Positions 52,064-60,352 are shown, counted from the stretch's first letter. The stretch is 64,000 bases of DNA from Saccharopolyspora oryzae (GCF_027853915.1 NZ_JAQGLA010000009.1:107892-171891); one strand, 5' to 3'. The notes: a model not told the origin generated them from the sequence alone. Program-made: numbers and translations.

Positions 52064-52117
52064 CGGGGCTCCTTCGACACGGGTGCGCGCCGCGCTGGAG
52101 ACACACCTGGCTAATGA

Positions 52118-52132
52118 CTACAATCAATATAG
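52118..52132. promoter_or_regulatory. AT-rich 15-mer operator, site 3 (CTACAATCAATATAG)
   Basis: Lies between the divergent M20 hydrolase (start 52063) and GntR (start 52231) genes, reverse complement CTATATTGATTGTAG. It is part of an in-frame ATG extension of gntR, which is one reason to prefer the downstream start for that gene. Confidence 0.78.
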
Positions 52133-52230
52133 ATGATCCCGAGTGTGCGGGGCTCCGGTCCGCCTCTAATCTGTTACTACGCGTGACCCGCGTTGGCGAC
52201 GTCACCGGAACGAGCACTTCGGAGGACTTC

Positions 52231-52911
52231 TTGCCGCAGATCACGAACACCGTCGCCGCCGTCCAGGTCGCCCGCGCGCTCGAGGACGAGATCATCTCGG
52301 AGGGCTGGAGCGCCGGGCACTTCATCGGGCGCCGCCAAGAGCTGATGGCACGCTTCGGGGTTGCGCCGGCGACGCTGAGCGAGGCGATCCAGCTGCTGCG
52401 CGCCCGCGGGATCGTCGACGCGAAACCCGGTCCGGGTGGCGGAATCTTCGTCGCGACGCGCTCGCCGTTCATGCACCTCAGCGATCAGCTGCTGCAACTG
52501 CGCGAGGGGAAGGCGACCGTGGAGAACTGCCTCCGCGTCCTCGACGCGCTCGACGGTTCGGTGCTGCACGACGCGGTCGAGAACGCGAACGACGAGGACA
52601 TCGCCGAGATCGCCGCGTGCGCTGAGACGCTGCAGGCGGCGTGGAATTCCGCCGAGGCGCCGACCGCTATCTGGGCGCTGCACGCGCGGATCGCCCAGGT
52701 GTCGCCGAACGAGCTGTTGCGCAGCCTGTACACGAACCTGGTCGACTACATCATCGCGGCGGGGCTCGAAGGCGTCACCGCGCCGACCACCCAGGAGCGG
52801 CTGCGGACCCACCTCGATTTCGCCGAGGCGGTCGCCAGCCGGGACCACGAACTCGCGGACTCGGCGATCTCGCGGCATCGCCGCCTGGTGGTGGCCTCCC
52901 GGCCCTCCTGA
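52231..52911 (+). CDS. GntR-family transcriptional regulator (FadR-like)
   Basis: 226 aa from a TTG at 52231 with GGAGG 5 nt upstream; an ATG at 52114 would place the operator inside the gene and add low-quality sequence. Winged helix: VQVARALEDEIISEGWSAGHFIGRRQELMARFGVAPATLSEAIQLLRARGIVDAKPGPGGGIFVA. The all-helical effector domain is short and diverged (no clear metal His triad). It is the best candidate for binding the four AT-rich 15-mers, one of which precedes it. Confidence 0.82.
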   Translation: MPQITNTVAAVQVARALEDEIISEGWSAGHFIGRRQELMARFGVAPATLSEAIQLLRARGIVDAKPGPGGGIFVATRSPFMHLSDQLLQLREGKATVENCLRVLDALDGSVLHDAVENANDEDIAEIAACAETLQAAWNSAEAPTAIWALHARIAQVSPNELLRSLYTNLVDYIIAAGLEGVTAPTTQERLRTHLDFAEAVASRDHELADSAISRHRRLVVASRPS

Positions 52912-52993
52912 CTCCTCGAGCCGGAGAAATTCGTGGATGTACGCGCGCTCAAAATTGTGTATATTCATTACAGCTAATCTCCGGCTCGAGGAG
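52912..52993 (+). promoter_or_regulatory. Operator site 4 inside a 16-bp inverted repeat that covers the next gene's ribosome binding site
   Basis: Perfect arms CTCCTCGAGCCGGAGA (52912-52927) and its complement (52978-52993) enclose 50 nt holding the AT-rich operator GTATATTCATTACAG (52959-52973). The right arm overlaps GAGGAGG, the Shine-Dalgarno of the aminotransferase. The left arm starts right at the gntR stop. In read-through RNA the arms can pair; an RNA started at the enclosed promoter lacks the left arm. Confidence 0.72.
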
Positions 52994-52998
52994 GATGC

Positions 52999-54048
52999 AT
53001 GCTGCTGGAGCTCCGCAGTGTGGTCGACCGCGTACTCGCCGCCCCCGATCGCTCGGCCCGCGGCGCACTTCCCCCGATACGCCTGTCGCAGAACGAAATG
53101 CCGTGGGCGCCCGCGGACGTGATCGTCGCCGCGATGACCGAGGCGGTCCGGAACGCCCACCGCTACCCCGATTACCACCGTTCCGCGGCGCGCGCCGCGG
53201 TCGCCGGGGCGATGGGGCTCGACCCCGGGCGGATCGCGATCGACAACGGCTCCGGCACCCTGCTGCACGCACTCGCCCGGCTCGTGTGCGAACCAGGAGT
53301 GCACGGCGTTCGCCCCGCACCGTCCTTCGAGGCATATGCGGCCGCGCTGTCGCTGGCCGGCGCGGAGTCCACAGAGGTCGGTCTCGACGGGAACGGCGCG
53401 ATGGACCTCGACGCGATGCTCGCCGCGGTCGGCCCGGAAACCCGCATCGTCTACCTCTGCAATCCCAACAACCCGACGGGTGGGATGCGCGGCGTCGAGG
53501 ACATCCGGGACTTCCTGCGGCGAGTCCCGCCGAGCGTCCTGGTCGTCGTCGACGAGGCGTACCGCGAGTTCGTGTCTTCCGAACCGGTCGACGCCACTGT
53601 CGGATTGCTCGACGAGTTCGAGAACCTCGTGCTGCTGCGGACGCTGTCCAAAGCGCACGGTTTGGCGGGGATCCGCGTCGGCTACGCCGCGGCCGCGCCG
53701 CGCATCGCGGAAGCGCTGCGCCGCACCTCGGTCGGGTTCGCGCTCAACAGCGTGGCCGAAGCCGCGGTCATCGCGGCACTGGGACCGGACGGATTGGCGG
53801 TGGCGAAGGAGAGAACCGCGGTCATCGTCTCGGAACGCGCCCGAGTCGAGGCCGCGCTCGAGGCCGGAAACGTCTCCTTCGTCCCCAGTCAAGCGAATTT
53901 CCTTTTCCTGCACGGTGATGCTGCGGACCTGCTGGCCCGGCTCGAAGCGCGCGGCGTTCTCGCCCGGCCGTTCCCGAAGGCGGGCGGGGCGCGGGTGACG
54001 ATCGGGCTGCCCGAGGAGAACGACGCCGTGCTCGCCGCCCTTCTCTGA
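52999..54048 (+). CDS. Class I/II aminotransferase, HisC/aromatic-type
   Basis: 349 aa, ATG with GAGGAGG 4-5 nt upstream. HisC-like motifs: IRLSQNEMPWAP, DNGSGTLLHALARLV, YLCNPNNPTGG, VVVDEAYREFV, and the PLP lysine in LLRTLSKAHGLAGIRVGYA, then the C-terminal Arg in GARVTIG. HisC relatives transaminate histidinol phosphate or aromatic amino acids. No other his gene is near, while a decarboxylase and an aldehyde dehydrogenase with the same operator are, so an aromatic amino acid to aryl-oxoacid step is the best fit. Confidence 0.87.
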   Translation: MLLELRSVVDRVLAAPDRSARGALPPIRLSQNEMPWAPADVIVAAMTEAVRNAHRYPDYHRSAARAAVAGAMGLDPGRIAIDNGSGTLLHALARLVCEPGVHGVRPAPSFEAYAAALSLAGAESTEVGLDGNGAMDLDAMLAAVGPETRIVYLCNPNNPTGGMRGVEDIRDFLRRVPPSVLVVVDEAYREFVSSEPVDATVGLLDEFENLVLLRTLSKAHGLAGIRVGYAAAAPRIAEALRRTSVGFALNSVAEAAVIAALGPDGLAVAKERTAVIVSERARVEAALEAGNVSFVPSQANFLFLHGDAADLLARLEARGVLARPFPKAGGARVTIGLPEENDAVLAALL

Positions 54049-54093
54049 TCCGACGCTGCGGTCCGGCGCGCTTTTCCGCTCGTGCGGCCGCGG

Positions 54094-54122
54094 GTTTCCT
54101 CCGACACCGTGTCGGAGGAAAC
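54094..54122. promoter_or_regulatory. 29-bp perfect palindrome with GACACCGTGTC core
   Basis: Two perfect 14-bp arms (left arm GTTTCCTCCGACAC) around C54108. The CGACAC-C-GTGTCG core equals that at 36540 and is one base off the sites at 38120 and 38140. It lies 125 bp upstream of the ABC transporter operon; as an RNA hairpin it could also terminate the aminotransferase transcript. Confidence 0.75.
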
Positions 54123-54247
54123 CGGAAGGACTTCGGAGCGCCGCTCGAAGAGGCGCCACACCCGAGTTCTTACGCTCACAGGCAAGACAGACGGAGCGGT
54201 CTGTCCCCGCGGCGGGGCTCCGATCGCTCGCAGGGAGAGGTGTGGCA

Positions 54248-56011
54248 GTGACGGAGCGCCTATTCGTGCAGGACCGGCGGGCATCGCTGCGCCGCTCGGT
54301 CACCGGCGGTGTGCTCAAAGCAACCCTTCTCGCCGGGCTCACGCTGATCTTCGTCTACCCCGTGGCGATGATCGTGCTCGGGGCCTTCCGCGACGGGTTG
54401 CCGTCGGACGACATGCCGTTCACCGTCGGCGGCCTCCTCGCGGCGTTCGAAACGCCCGAGACCTGGCAGACCCTGTGGAACTCGGTCGTGCTGGTCGTCG
54501 TGTGCGGCACCATCTCGGTCGCCGGCGGCGGGCTGTTCGCCTGGATCGCCGCCAACACGAACGTTCCCGGGCGGCGGCTGCTCACCCCGATCATGGTGAT
54601 CAACCTCTTCGTCCCGCCGCTGTTCCACACGCTGGGCTGGATCATGCTCGGCAACGCGCAGAACGGTTTGCTCAACCAGGTCGGCCGGGCGCTCGGCACG
54701 CACGGTCCGCTGATCGACGTCCAGGGCTGGGGCGGGCTGATCCTGCTGACCTCGCTGGGGTACATGCCGTTCGCCTACCTGCTGCTGCTCGGTGCGTTCA
54801 AGAACCGGGACCAGTCGCTCGACGAGGCCGCCGCGATCAGCGGGGCGGGCACCGTGCGCACGTTCTTCACCATCACCGTGCCGTCGGTCGGCCCGGCGAT
54901 CACCGGCGCTGCCCTGCTCATCGCGGTGCTGGTGTTCCAGTCGTTCGACGGACCGCAGCTGATCGGCCGCCAGGCGGGCATCTACGTCTTCTCGACGCAG
55001 ATCTACCGCTACGTCCGGGACGAAGCACCCGCCGAGTACACCAAGGCGTTCGCGCTCTCGCTCGTGCTGATCGTGCTGGTGCTGCTGCTGTTCCTCGCCC
55101 AGCGCTGGATGCTGCGGGGTCGCAGCTTCACCACGCTCACCGGGAAGACCTCGCGGCGCGATCCGCAGGAGCTGGGCCCGATCCGGTGGCTCCTGGCCGC
55201 GCTCATCGTCGTGGTCGTGCTGCTGAACTTCCTGCTCCCGCTGTTCGCGATGGTGCTCGGCAGCCTCCAGCCGATCTTCGGCGTCGCCAGCACCGGTTTC
55301 ACCCTCGACAACTACGTCACGATGCTCACCGATCCGCAGTTCAGCTCGAGCCTGGCGCTCACCGCGTGGCTCGCGGTCATCGGTGGTTTCGGCTCGATCT
55401 CGATCGCACTGCTCACGACCTACGTCACCGCGCGGCGCAAGGGATTCCTGCGGGGCTACACCTCGTTCGCCGTGTGGATCCCCTGGGCGCTTCCCGGCGT
55501 CGTGCTCGGGCTGGCCTACATGTTCGCCGTGCTCTACATTCCCGCCTTCCGCGGGCTCTACGGCTCGGCGTTCCTGATGACGCTCGTGCTCATCGTCGCC
55601 ACGATCCCGGTCTCCAGCCGCATCGCCGAGGGTGCGCTGGCCCAGCTGTCGCCCGAACTGGAGGAAGCGGGCCGCATGTCCGGCGCGAGCGCGGGACGCG
55701 TGCTCGTGACCATCGTGCTGCGCCTGGTCATCCCGAGCTTCCTCGCCGGGTGGTTCCTTTCCGCCCTCTTCATCTCCGGGAACCTCGCCGTGCCGATGCT
55801 GCTGGCCCCGCCCGGCCTCGAACCCGTGTCGCTGACCGCGTTCCAGCAGTTCCTCACCGGTGACATGTCCCGGGGCGCGGCGCTTTTCATGATCATCCTG
55901 ATCGCCGCGTTCGCCGTCCTCGCGCTCGCCGCGCTCTCCGCCAAGATCGGCGGCCGGCTCCGCGGCCGCTCCGACCGGTCCGCGGGCCCGCTCTCCCGAA
56001 TCACCGCCTGA
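54248..56011 (+). CDS. ABC transporter fused permease (two BPD_transp_1 domains, FbpB-like)
   Basis: 587 aa from the GTG at 54248, 7 nt after AGGGAGAGG; the GTG at 54242 is too close to that box. About 12 helices, two homologous halves each with an EAA loop (DEAAAISGAGTVRTFFTITVPSVGP and EEAGRMSGASAGRVLVTIVLRLVIPSF). This is the iron(III)/thiamine/aminoethylphosphonate-type importer layout. The palindrome at 54094 links it to the aromatic island. Confidence 0.88.
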   Translation: MTERLFVQDRRASLRRSVTGGVLKATLLAGLTLIFVYPVAMIVLGAFRDGLPSDDMPFTVGGLLAAFETPETWQTLWNSVVLVVVCGTISVAGGGLFAWIAANTNVPGRRLLTPIMVINLFVPPLFHTLGWIMLGNAQNGLLNQVGRALGTHGPLIDVQGWGGLILLTSLGYMPFAYLLLLGAFKNRDQSLDEAAAISGAGTVRTFFTITVPSVGPAITGAALLIAVLVFQSFDGPQLIGRQAGIYVFSTQIYRYVRDEAPAEYTKAFALSLVLIVLVLLLFLAQRWMLRGRSFTTLTGKTSRRDPQELGPIRWLLAALIVVVVLLNFLLPLFAMVLGSLQPIFGVASTGFTLDNYVTMLTDPQFSSSLALTAWLAVIGGFGSISIALLTTYVTARRKGFLRGYTSFAVWIPWALPGVVLGLAYMFAVLYIPAFRGLYGSAFLMTLVLIVATIPVSSRIAEGALAQLSPELEEAGRMSGASAGRVLVTIVLRLVIPSFLAGWFLSALFISGNLAVPMLLAPPGLEPVSLTAFQQFLTGDMSRGAALFMIILIAAFAVLALAALSAKIGGRLRGRSDRSAGPLSRITA

Positions 56012-56027
56012 CCCGAGAGGAAGAACA

Positions 56028-57143
56028 ATGAAGTTCTCCCGCACGAAGCTGCGCACGCAGGCGCTGGCGCTCACCGCCGGTCTGCTCGCCGCGCTCACCG
56101 CCTGCACGTCGGCGGGCGCGACCAAGTCGAGCACGCCGGTCGAGGTGCCCGGTGCGTCGGCCGAGGCCAACAAGTACATGAACGAGCTGTACGACAAGGC
56201 GTTCGCTGCCGGGCACACCCAGCTCGTGCTGTACGGGCCCGGGGTGACCGCGAACCAGGCCATGAACGACGTGTTCGTGAAACGCTTCCCCGGCATCAAG
56301 CTGCTCCCGCAGGACCAGGCCGACGCCCAGATCCTCACCAAGCTCGACACCGAGGCGCAGAGCGGCAACCGCATCGCGGACATCTACGTCGGCGGCGAAT
56401 CGCCCCAGGCGGCGGAGAAGCCGAACATCTGCACGCCCGCGGACGTGCGCACCGCCGAACCCGGCTTCCAGGTCCCGACCGACAACGACGGCAGGCTCAC
56501 CTACTTCGCGCTGCGCTACTTCGGGTTCGTGTACAACACCGACCAGGTGCAGAAGCAGGACGCGCCGAAGACCTGGCACGATCTGCTCGACCCGAAGTGG
56601 AAGGGCAAGATCGCGGTCGGCGACATGACCGTCCCCGGCGGCATCCGCTACATCCTGACCTCGCTGATGGTGCCCGAGAACGAGCAGAAGTGGGGTCGCT
56701 CCTACATCCAGGAACTGGCGGCCCAGGACCTGCAGATCTCGCAGTCGGAGCCGGTGGTGCCCACCGACGTCGCCAGCGGCCGGTTCCCGGTCGGCATCGC
56801 CGTGTACCAGGGCTACTACGAGCAGCAGAAGAAGAAGGGGGCGCCGATCGACATGGTGTTCCCCCTCCAGGACGGCGGGAACTTCATGGCCCGGTCGGCC
56901 CTGTGCCTCATCAAGGACGCGCCGAACGCCGAGGTCGCCCAGCTGTACGTCAACTGGCTCTACTCCCCGGAGGGCCAGCAGGCGCTGGCGGAGAAGGACA
57001 ACTCCTACGGCCGGACGCCGACCGCGCCCGGCCCGGCCGGCCTGCCGCCGCTGGACAAGCTTCCGCGGCTGCCGTTCTCCAACCCCGACCCCGCGTTCAA
57101 CAAGCCCTACTTCGACTTCATCAACCAGGCGTTCAAGAAGTGA
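56028..57143 (+). CDS. ABC transporter solute-binding lipoprotein (family 1, FbpA-like)
   Basis: 371 aa. Lipoprotein signal with LTAC (Cys near residue 26). Type II binding fold: TQLVLYGPGVTANQAMNDVFVKRFPGIKL, NRIADIYVGGESPQ, FGFVYNTDQVQKQDAPKTWHDLLDPKWKGKIAVGD, SQSEPVVPTDVASGRFPVGIAVYQGYYEQQK and YSPEGQQALAE. The dual-Tyr iron site of true FbpA is not obvious, so an organic ligand is plausible. Same operon as the fused permease and ATPase. Confidence 0.88.
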   Translation: MKFSRTKLRTQALALTAGLLAALTACTSAGATKSSTPVEVPGASAEANKYMNELYDKAFAAGHTQLVLYGPGVTANQAMNDVFVKRFPGIKLLPQDQADAQILTKLDTEAQSGNRIADIYVGGESPQAAEKPNICTPADVRTAEPGFQVPTDNDGRLTYFALRYFGFVYNTDQVQKQDAPKTWHDLLDPKWKGKIAVGDMTVPGGIRYILTSLMVPENEQKWGRSYIQELAAQDLQISQSEPVVPTDVASGRFPVGIAVYQGYYEQQKKKGAPIDMVFPLQDGGNFMARSALCLIKDAPNAEVAQLYVNWLYSPEGQQALAEKDNSYGRTPTAPGPAGLPPLDKLPRLPFSNPDPAFNKPYFDFINQAFKK

Positions 57144-57189
57144 CGCAGGCGTCGTTCCCGTTGCGGCCGAGGAGAAAGCGCAGATCACG

Positions 57190-58353
57190 ATGACCGAGGT
57201 CCAGGTATCCGGACTCACCAAGAAGTACGGCGCGAAGGCGGCGCTGCACGAACTGGATCTGACGATCGCGTCCGGGCAGTTCGTGACGTTGCTCGGCCCC
57301 TCGGGCTGCGGCAAGACGACCACGTTGCGCTGCTTGGCCGGGCTGGAGCGGCCGACCTCGGGACGGATCGCCATGGGCGACCGGATCGTGGTCGACACCG
57401 CGCGGCGCACGTTCGTACCCGCGGACAAGCGGCGGGTCGGCATGGTGTTCCAGAGCTACGCGCTCTGGCCGCACCTGAACGTCACGGACAACGTCGCCTA
57501 CCCGCTCAAGGTCGCCCGGATTCCTGGCCGGGAGCGCGCGCAGCGCGTGCAGGAGATGCTCGACGCCGTCGGCCTTTCCGACCTCGGGAAGCGCCCGGTC
57601 ACCGCCCTGTCGGGCGGCCAGCAGCAGCGCGTGGCGCTGGCCCGCGCGCTGGCCGCCCGGCCGGGCATCATCTTCTACGACGAACCCCTGTCCAATCTGG
57701 ACAGCAAGCTGCGGTACCAGATGGGGCAGCAGGTGCGAGCCCTGCACAACCGGTTCGAGACGACCTCGGTCTACGTGACGCACGACCAGGAGGAAGCGAT
57801 CACGCTGTCGGACCGGATCATCGTGATGAACGAGGGCGTCATCGTGCAGGACGGCACGCCCAGCACTCTGTACGACCGGCCGAATTCCGCGTACGTAGCG
57901 GATTTCATGGGCTTCCAGAACATCCTGCCGGGCACCGTTGTCGGGGTGCGCGGCAAGACCGCAGAAGTGCGCGTCGACGACACCTCGCACGTGTTCTCCG
58001 GGATCACGACCGGCGAAGCGTCGGTGGGGAACCGGGCCGACATCGCGTTCCGCGCGGCGCACGCCCGGCTGTGCCCCGCCGGAAGCACCGGAACCGGAAA
58101 GTTCCGCGGCACCGTGGAGCGGACGACCTACCTCGGCAGCGCGGTCAACCTCCTGGTCCGGTCGGACGGGCTCCCGATGCGCGTGCGCGCCGAGACGGCG
58201 GAGCTGTCCGCGGACGCGGTTCCGGCGGCCGGTGAGGAGCACACCTTCGCGGTGAACCCGGACCGGGCCGTCGTGATCGTGCGCGAGGGCGCGACGCCTG
58301 CCGCGGACGACTACCTGACCACGATGACCGATGCCGTCGTCGCGCCCCGCTGA
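57190..58353 (+). CDS. ABC transporter ATPase (PotA/FbpC-type)
   Basis: 387 aa. Walker A GPSGCGKTT, Q-loop GMVFQSYALWPHLNV, signature ALSGGQQQRVALARAL, Walker B IIFYDEPLSNLDSKLR, H-loop YVTHDQEEAITLSD. A C-terminal TOBE-like regulatory region follows (PGTVVGVRGKTAEVRV, GKFRGTVERTTYLGSAVNLLVR). It energises the FbpB-like permease. The stop is 22 bp before the amidohydrolase start, so the operon continues. Confidence 0.9.
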   Translation: MTEVQVSGLTKKYGAKAALHELDLTIASGQFVTLLGPSGCGKTTTLRCLAGLERPTSGRIAMGDRIVVDTARRTFVPADKRRVGMVFQSYALWPHLNVTDNVAYPLKVARIPGRERAQRVQEMLDAVGLSDLGKRPVTALSGGQQQRVALARALAARPGIIFYDEPLSNLDSKLRYQMGQQVRALHNRFETTSVYVTHDQEEAITLSDRIIVMNEGVIVQDGTPSTLYDRPNSAYVADFMGFQNILPGTVVGVRGKTAEVRVDDTSHVFSGITTGEASVGNRADIAFRAAHARLCPAGSTGTGKFRGTVERTTYLGSAVNLLVRSDGLPMRVRAETAELSADAVPAAGEEHTFAVNPDRAVVIVREGATPAADDYLTTMTDAVVAPR

Positions 58354-58375
58354 CGCCGGACGAAGGGATGAATCC

Positions 58376-59641
58376 GTGCCCGACTTTCCCACGCCCCGTT
58401 CCGACGGGCCGCGGATCCGGGAGCTCGCCGAGATCGGCGGGCGCACCGACACCCGCGACGTCCTCTCCCACGCGACCAAGCAGGCGGAGCGGGAGTACGA
58501 CGACTACTTCATCGTCGACATCGACGCCCACGTCTCGGAGGACCACTTCTGGGGCGAGGTCCTCGAACTCATCGACAACGACGTGTGGCGCCACATCGGG
58601 ATGGATCAGCTCGGCAAGTTCGCCGGCAACAACGCGCTGCTGAACATCCAGCCCGGGATGTCGCACCAGAGCGTCGGCGGGCGGATCGGGCACCAGGGCC
58701 GCAAGGAGCCGCTGGACGGCGAGTCCGGGCACCCGTTCGTCACCGCGGCGCGGCGCGGCATGGACGCGATGGGGCTCGACTACCAGGTCGTGTTCCCGAG
58801 CGCGATGCTGCTGCTGGGCATGCACCCGCAGGACGAGATCGAGGTCGTGCTGGGGCGGGCGTTCAACCGCTGGCTGACCGAAGTCGTGCTCCCGCAGGAC
58901 GATCGGCTCAAAGGCATGCTGTACCTGCCGTACAACACGCCGGAGGTCTGCGAGGAACTCGTCGAGAAGTACGCCGGCGACGACGGGATCATCGGGTACA
59001 CGGTGTGCTCGACCCGCAACAACCCGGTGCACTCGGACGTGTACACGAGGCTGTACGGGCTGATCGAAGCGAGCGGCAAACCGCTGGCGTTCCACTCCGG
59101 CTACCACTGGGGCGACCCGTCCTTCGCCCAGCTGAACCGGTTCCTGTCGATGCACGCGCTGTCCTTCACGCACTACAACCAGATCCACGTGACCAACTGG
59201 ATCATCAACGCGATGCCCGAGCGGTTCCCGGACCTCAAGATGGTCTGGGTGGAGAGCGGATTGGCGTGGATCCCGTTCCTCATGCAGCGGCTCGACCACG
59301 AGGTGCTGATGCGCCCTAGTGAGGCCCCGGGCCTGACTCGCCTGCCGAGCGAGTACATGAAGGAGATGTGGTACACGAGCCAGCCGATGGAGCGCACCAG
59401 CATGGAGCTCCTGGAAGCGGGGATGAAGGCGTTCAACGCCGAAACGCAGCTGCTGTACTCGTCGGACTGGCCGCACTGGGACTGGGACGCTCCGTCGACG
59501 ATCACGCGCCTGCCGTTCTTGTCGGAGCAGGCCAAGCGCAACATCCTCGGGCTCAACGCCGCCCGCGTGTTCAACCTCCCCACCGACCGCCGGAAGCCCG
59601 CCGCGAAGAGCGTGCTCCAGGAACGCCCCGGGATCTCGTGA
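58376..59641 (+). CDS. Amidohydrolase 2 family metal-dependent hydrolase (COG2159-like)
   Basis: 421 aa from a GTG with AAGGGA upstream. Fold marks: YFIVDIDAHVSEDHFWGEV, YQVVFPSAMLLLGMHPQDEIE, PLAFHSGYHWGD (metal His), KMVWVESGLAWIPFLMQRLDHEV and LYSSDWPHWDWDAPSTI, the conserved Asp-containing end motif. Family members are decarboxylases or hydrolases of aromatic and 2-pyrone acids. It sits between the transporter and a Rieske protein. Reaction unknown; distinct from the LigJ-like gene at 39758. Confidence 0.8.
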   Translation: MPDFPTPRSDGPRIRELAEIGGRTDTRDVLSHATKQAEREYDDYFIVDIDAHVSEDHFWGEVLELIDNDVWRHIGMDQLGKFAGNNALLNIQPGMSHQSVGGRIGHQGRKEPLDGESGHPFVTAARRGMDAMGLDYQVVFPSAMLLLGMHPQDEIEVVLGRAFNRWLTEVVLPQDDRLKGMLYLPYNTPEVCEELVEKYAGDDGIIGYTVCSTRNNPVHSDVYTRLYGLIEASGKPLAFHSGYHWGDPSFAQLNRFLSMHALSFTHYNQIHVTNWIINAMPERFPDLKMVWVESGLAWIPFLMQRLDHEVLMRPSEAPGLTRLPSEYMKEMWYTSQPMERTSMELLEAGMKAFNAETQLLYSSDWPHWDWDAPSTITRLPFLSEQAKRNILGLNAARVFNLPTDRRKPAAKSVLQERPGIS

Positions 59642-59642
59642 C

Positions 59643-59933
59643 ATGACTTCGACTCCGGAACTGACCTCGTTGGTCGCGCGCCTGGGCGAGCTGACCCGTG
59701 ATGTCACCGAGCACGACCGGGCCGCCGAGGTCGCCGATGAGGACATCGCCGACCTCCTCTACGCGGCAGCACGCCTGTTCTCGGCGAAAACCGACCGGGT
59801 GGGCAAGATCGCGTGGCCGGTCCACGAGGATGCCCTGACCGCGACCGAGACGGTCGTTCTGGTGACAGCGCTGCTGGACGCCGCCGACGTGAACCTGTTC
59901 GACATGGCAATCTGGTACCGGAGGGCGGAATGA
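59643..59933 (+). CDS. Small acidic protein of unknown function between amidohydrolase and Rieske genes
   Basis: 96 aa, starting 1 bp after the amidohydrolase stop and overlapping the Rieske start (ATGA), so it is part of the operon. Soluble, mostly helical-looking (LTSLVARLGELTRDV, DIADLLYAAARLFSAKT), ending DVNLFDMAIWYRRAE. No cysteines and no recognisable motif. The tight coupling suggests a subunit or assembly partner of its neighbours. Confidence 0.7.
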   Translation: MTSTPELTSLVARLGELTRDVTEHDRAAEVADEDIADLLYAAARLFSAKTDRVGKIAWPVHEDALTATETVVLVTALLDAADVNLFDMAIWYRRAE

Positions 59934-60307
59934 GCACCGCGCACCGCGACGTCGTCGTCGCCGGACTGGCCGACCTCCGCGAACGCGAACGCATCGTGGT
60001 CGAAGTGGACGGTCTGGAACTTGGCGTCTACTTCCACGCGGGCGAGGTGCGGGCATGGCACAACGCGTGCCCGCACCAGGGCGGCCCGGTTTGCCAGGGA
60101 AATCTCATGCCGCGGACGATCCAGCCGCTGCGCGAGGACCGCAAGAACGCCGGACCCGCCTTCCACCCGGCCGACCGCAACATCGTGTGCCCTTGGCACG
60201 GCTTCGAATTCGACGTCCTCACGGGGCGGCATCCGGCGAATCCTGACGTCGGGCTGCGGCCGATCCCGGTACGCGTGGAGGACGACGAGGTCATCGTGAC
60301 GATCTGA
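59930..60307 (+). CDS. Rieske [2Fe-2S] ferredoxin-like protein
   Basis: 125 aa. Both halves of the Rieske cluster site are present: CPHQGG (Cys-x-His) and CPWHGFEF (Cys-x-x-His), separated by an unusually long stretch of about 37 residues (normally about 17). It probably carries electrons for an oxygenase, or the insert forms a contact with the amidohydrolase. No Rieske oxygenase alpha subunit or ferredoxin reductase is encoded nearby. Confidence 0.85.
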   Translation: MSTAHRDVVVAGLADLRERERIVVEVDGLELGVYFHAGEVRAWHNACPHQGGPVCQGNLMPRTIQPLREDRKNAGPAFHPADRNIVCPWHGFEFDVLTGRHPANPDVGLRPIPVRVEDDEVIVTI

Positions 60308-60352
60308 CGACTGGTGGCACGTCCCCGGGACCTTGCTGCCCCGGCGACTTGG

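Noticed and set aside
52114..52230. ATG at 52114 as the GntR start
   Set aside because: It would put the AT-rich operator inside the gene and add 39 residues without family resemblance; TTG at 52231 has GGAGG at good spacing.
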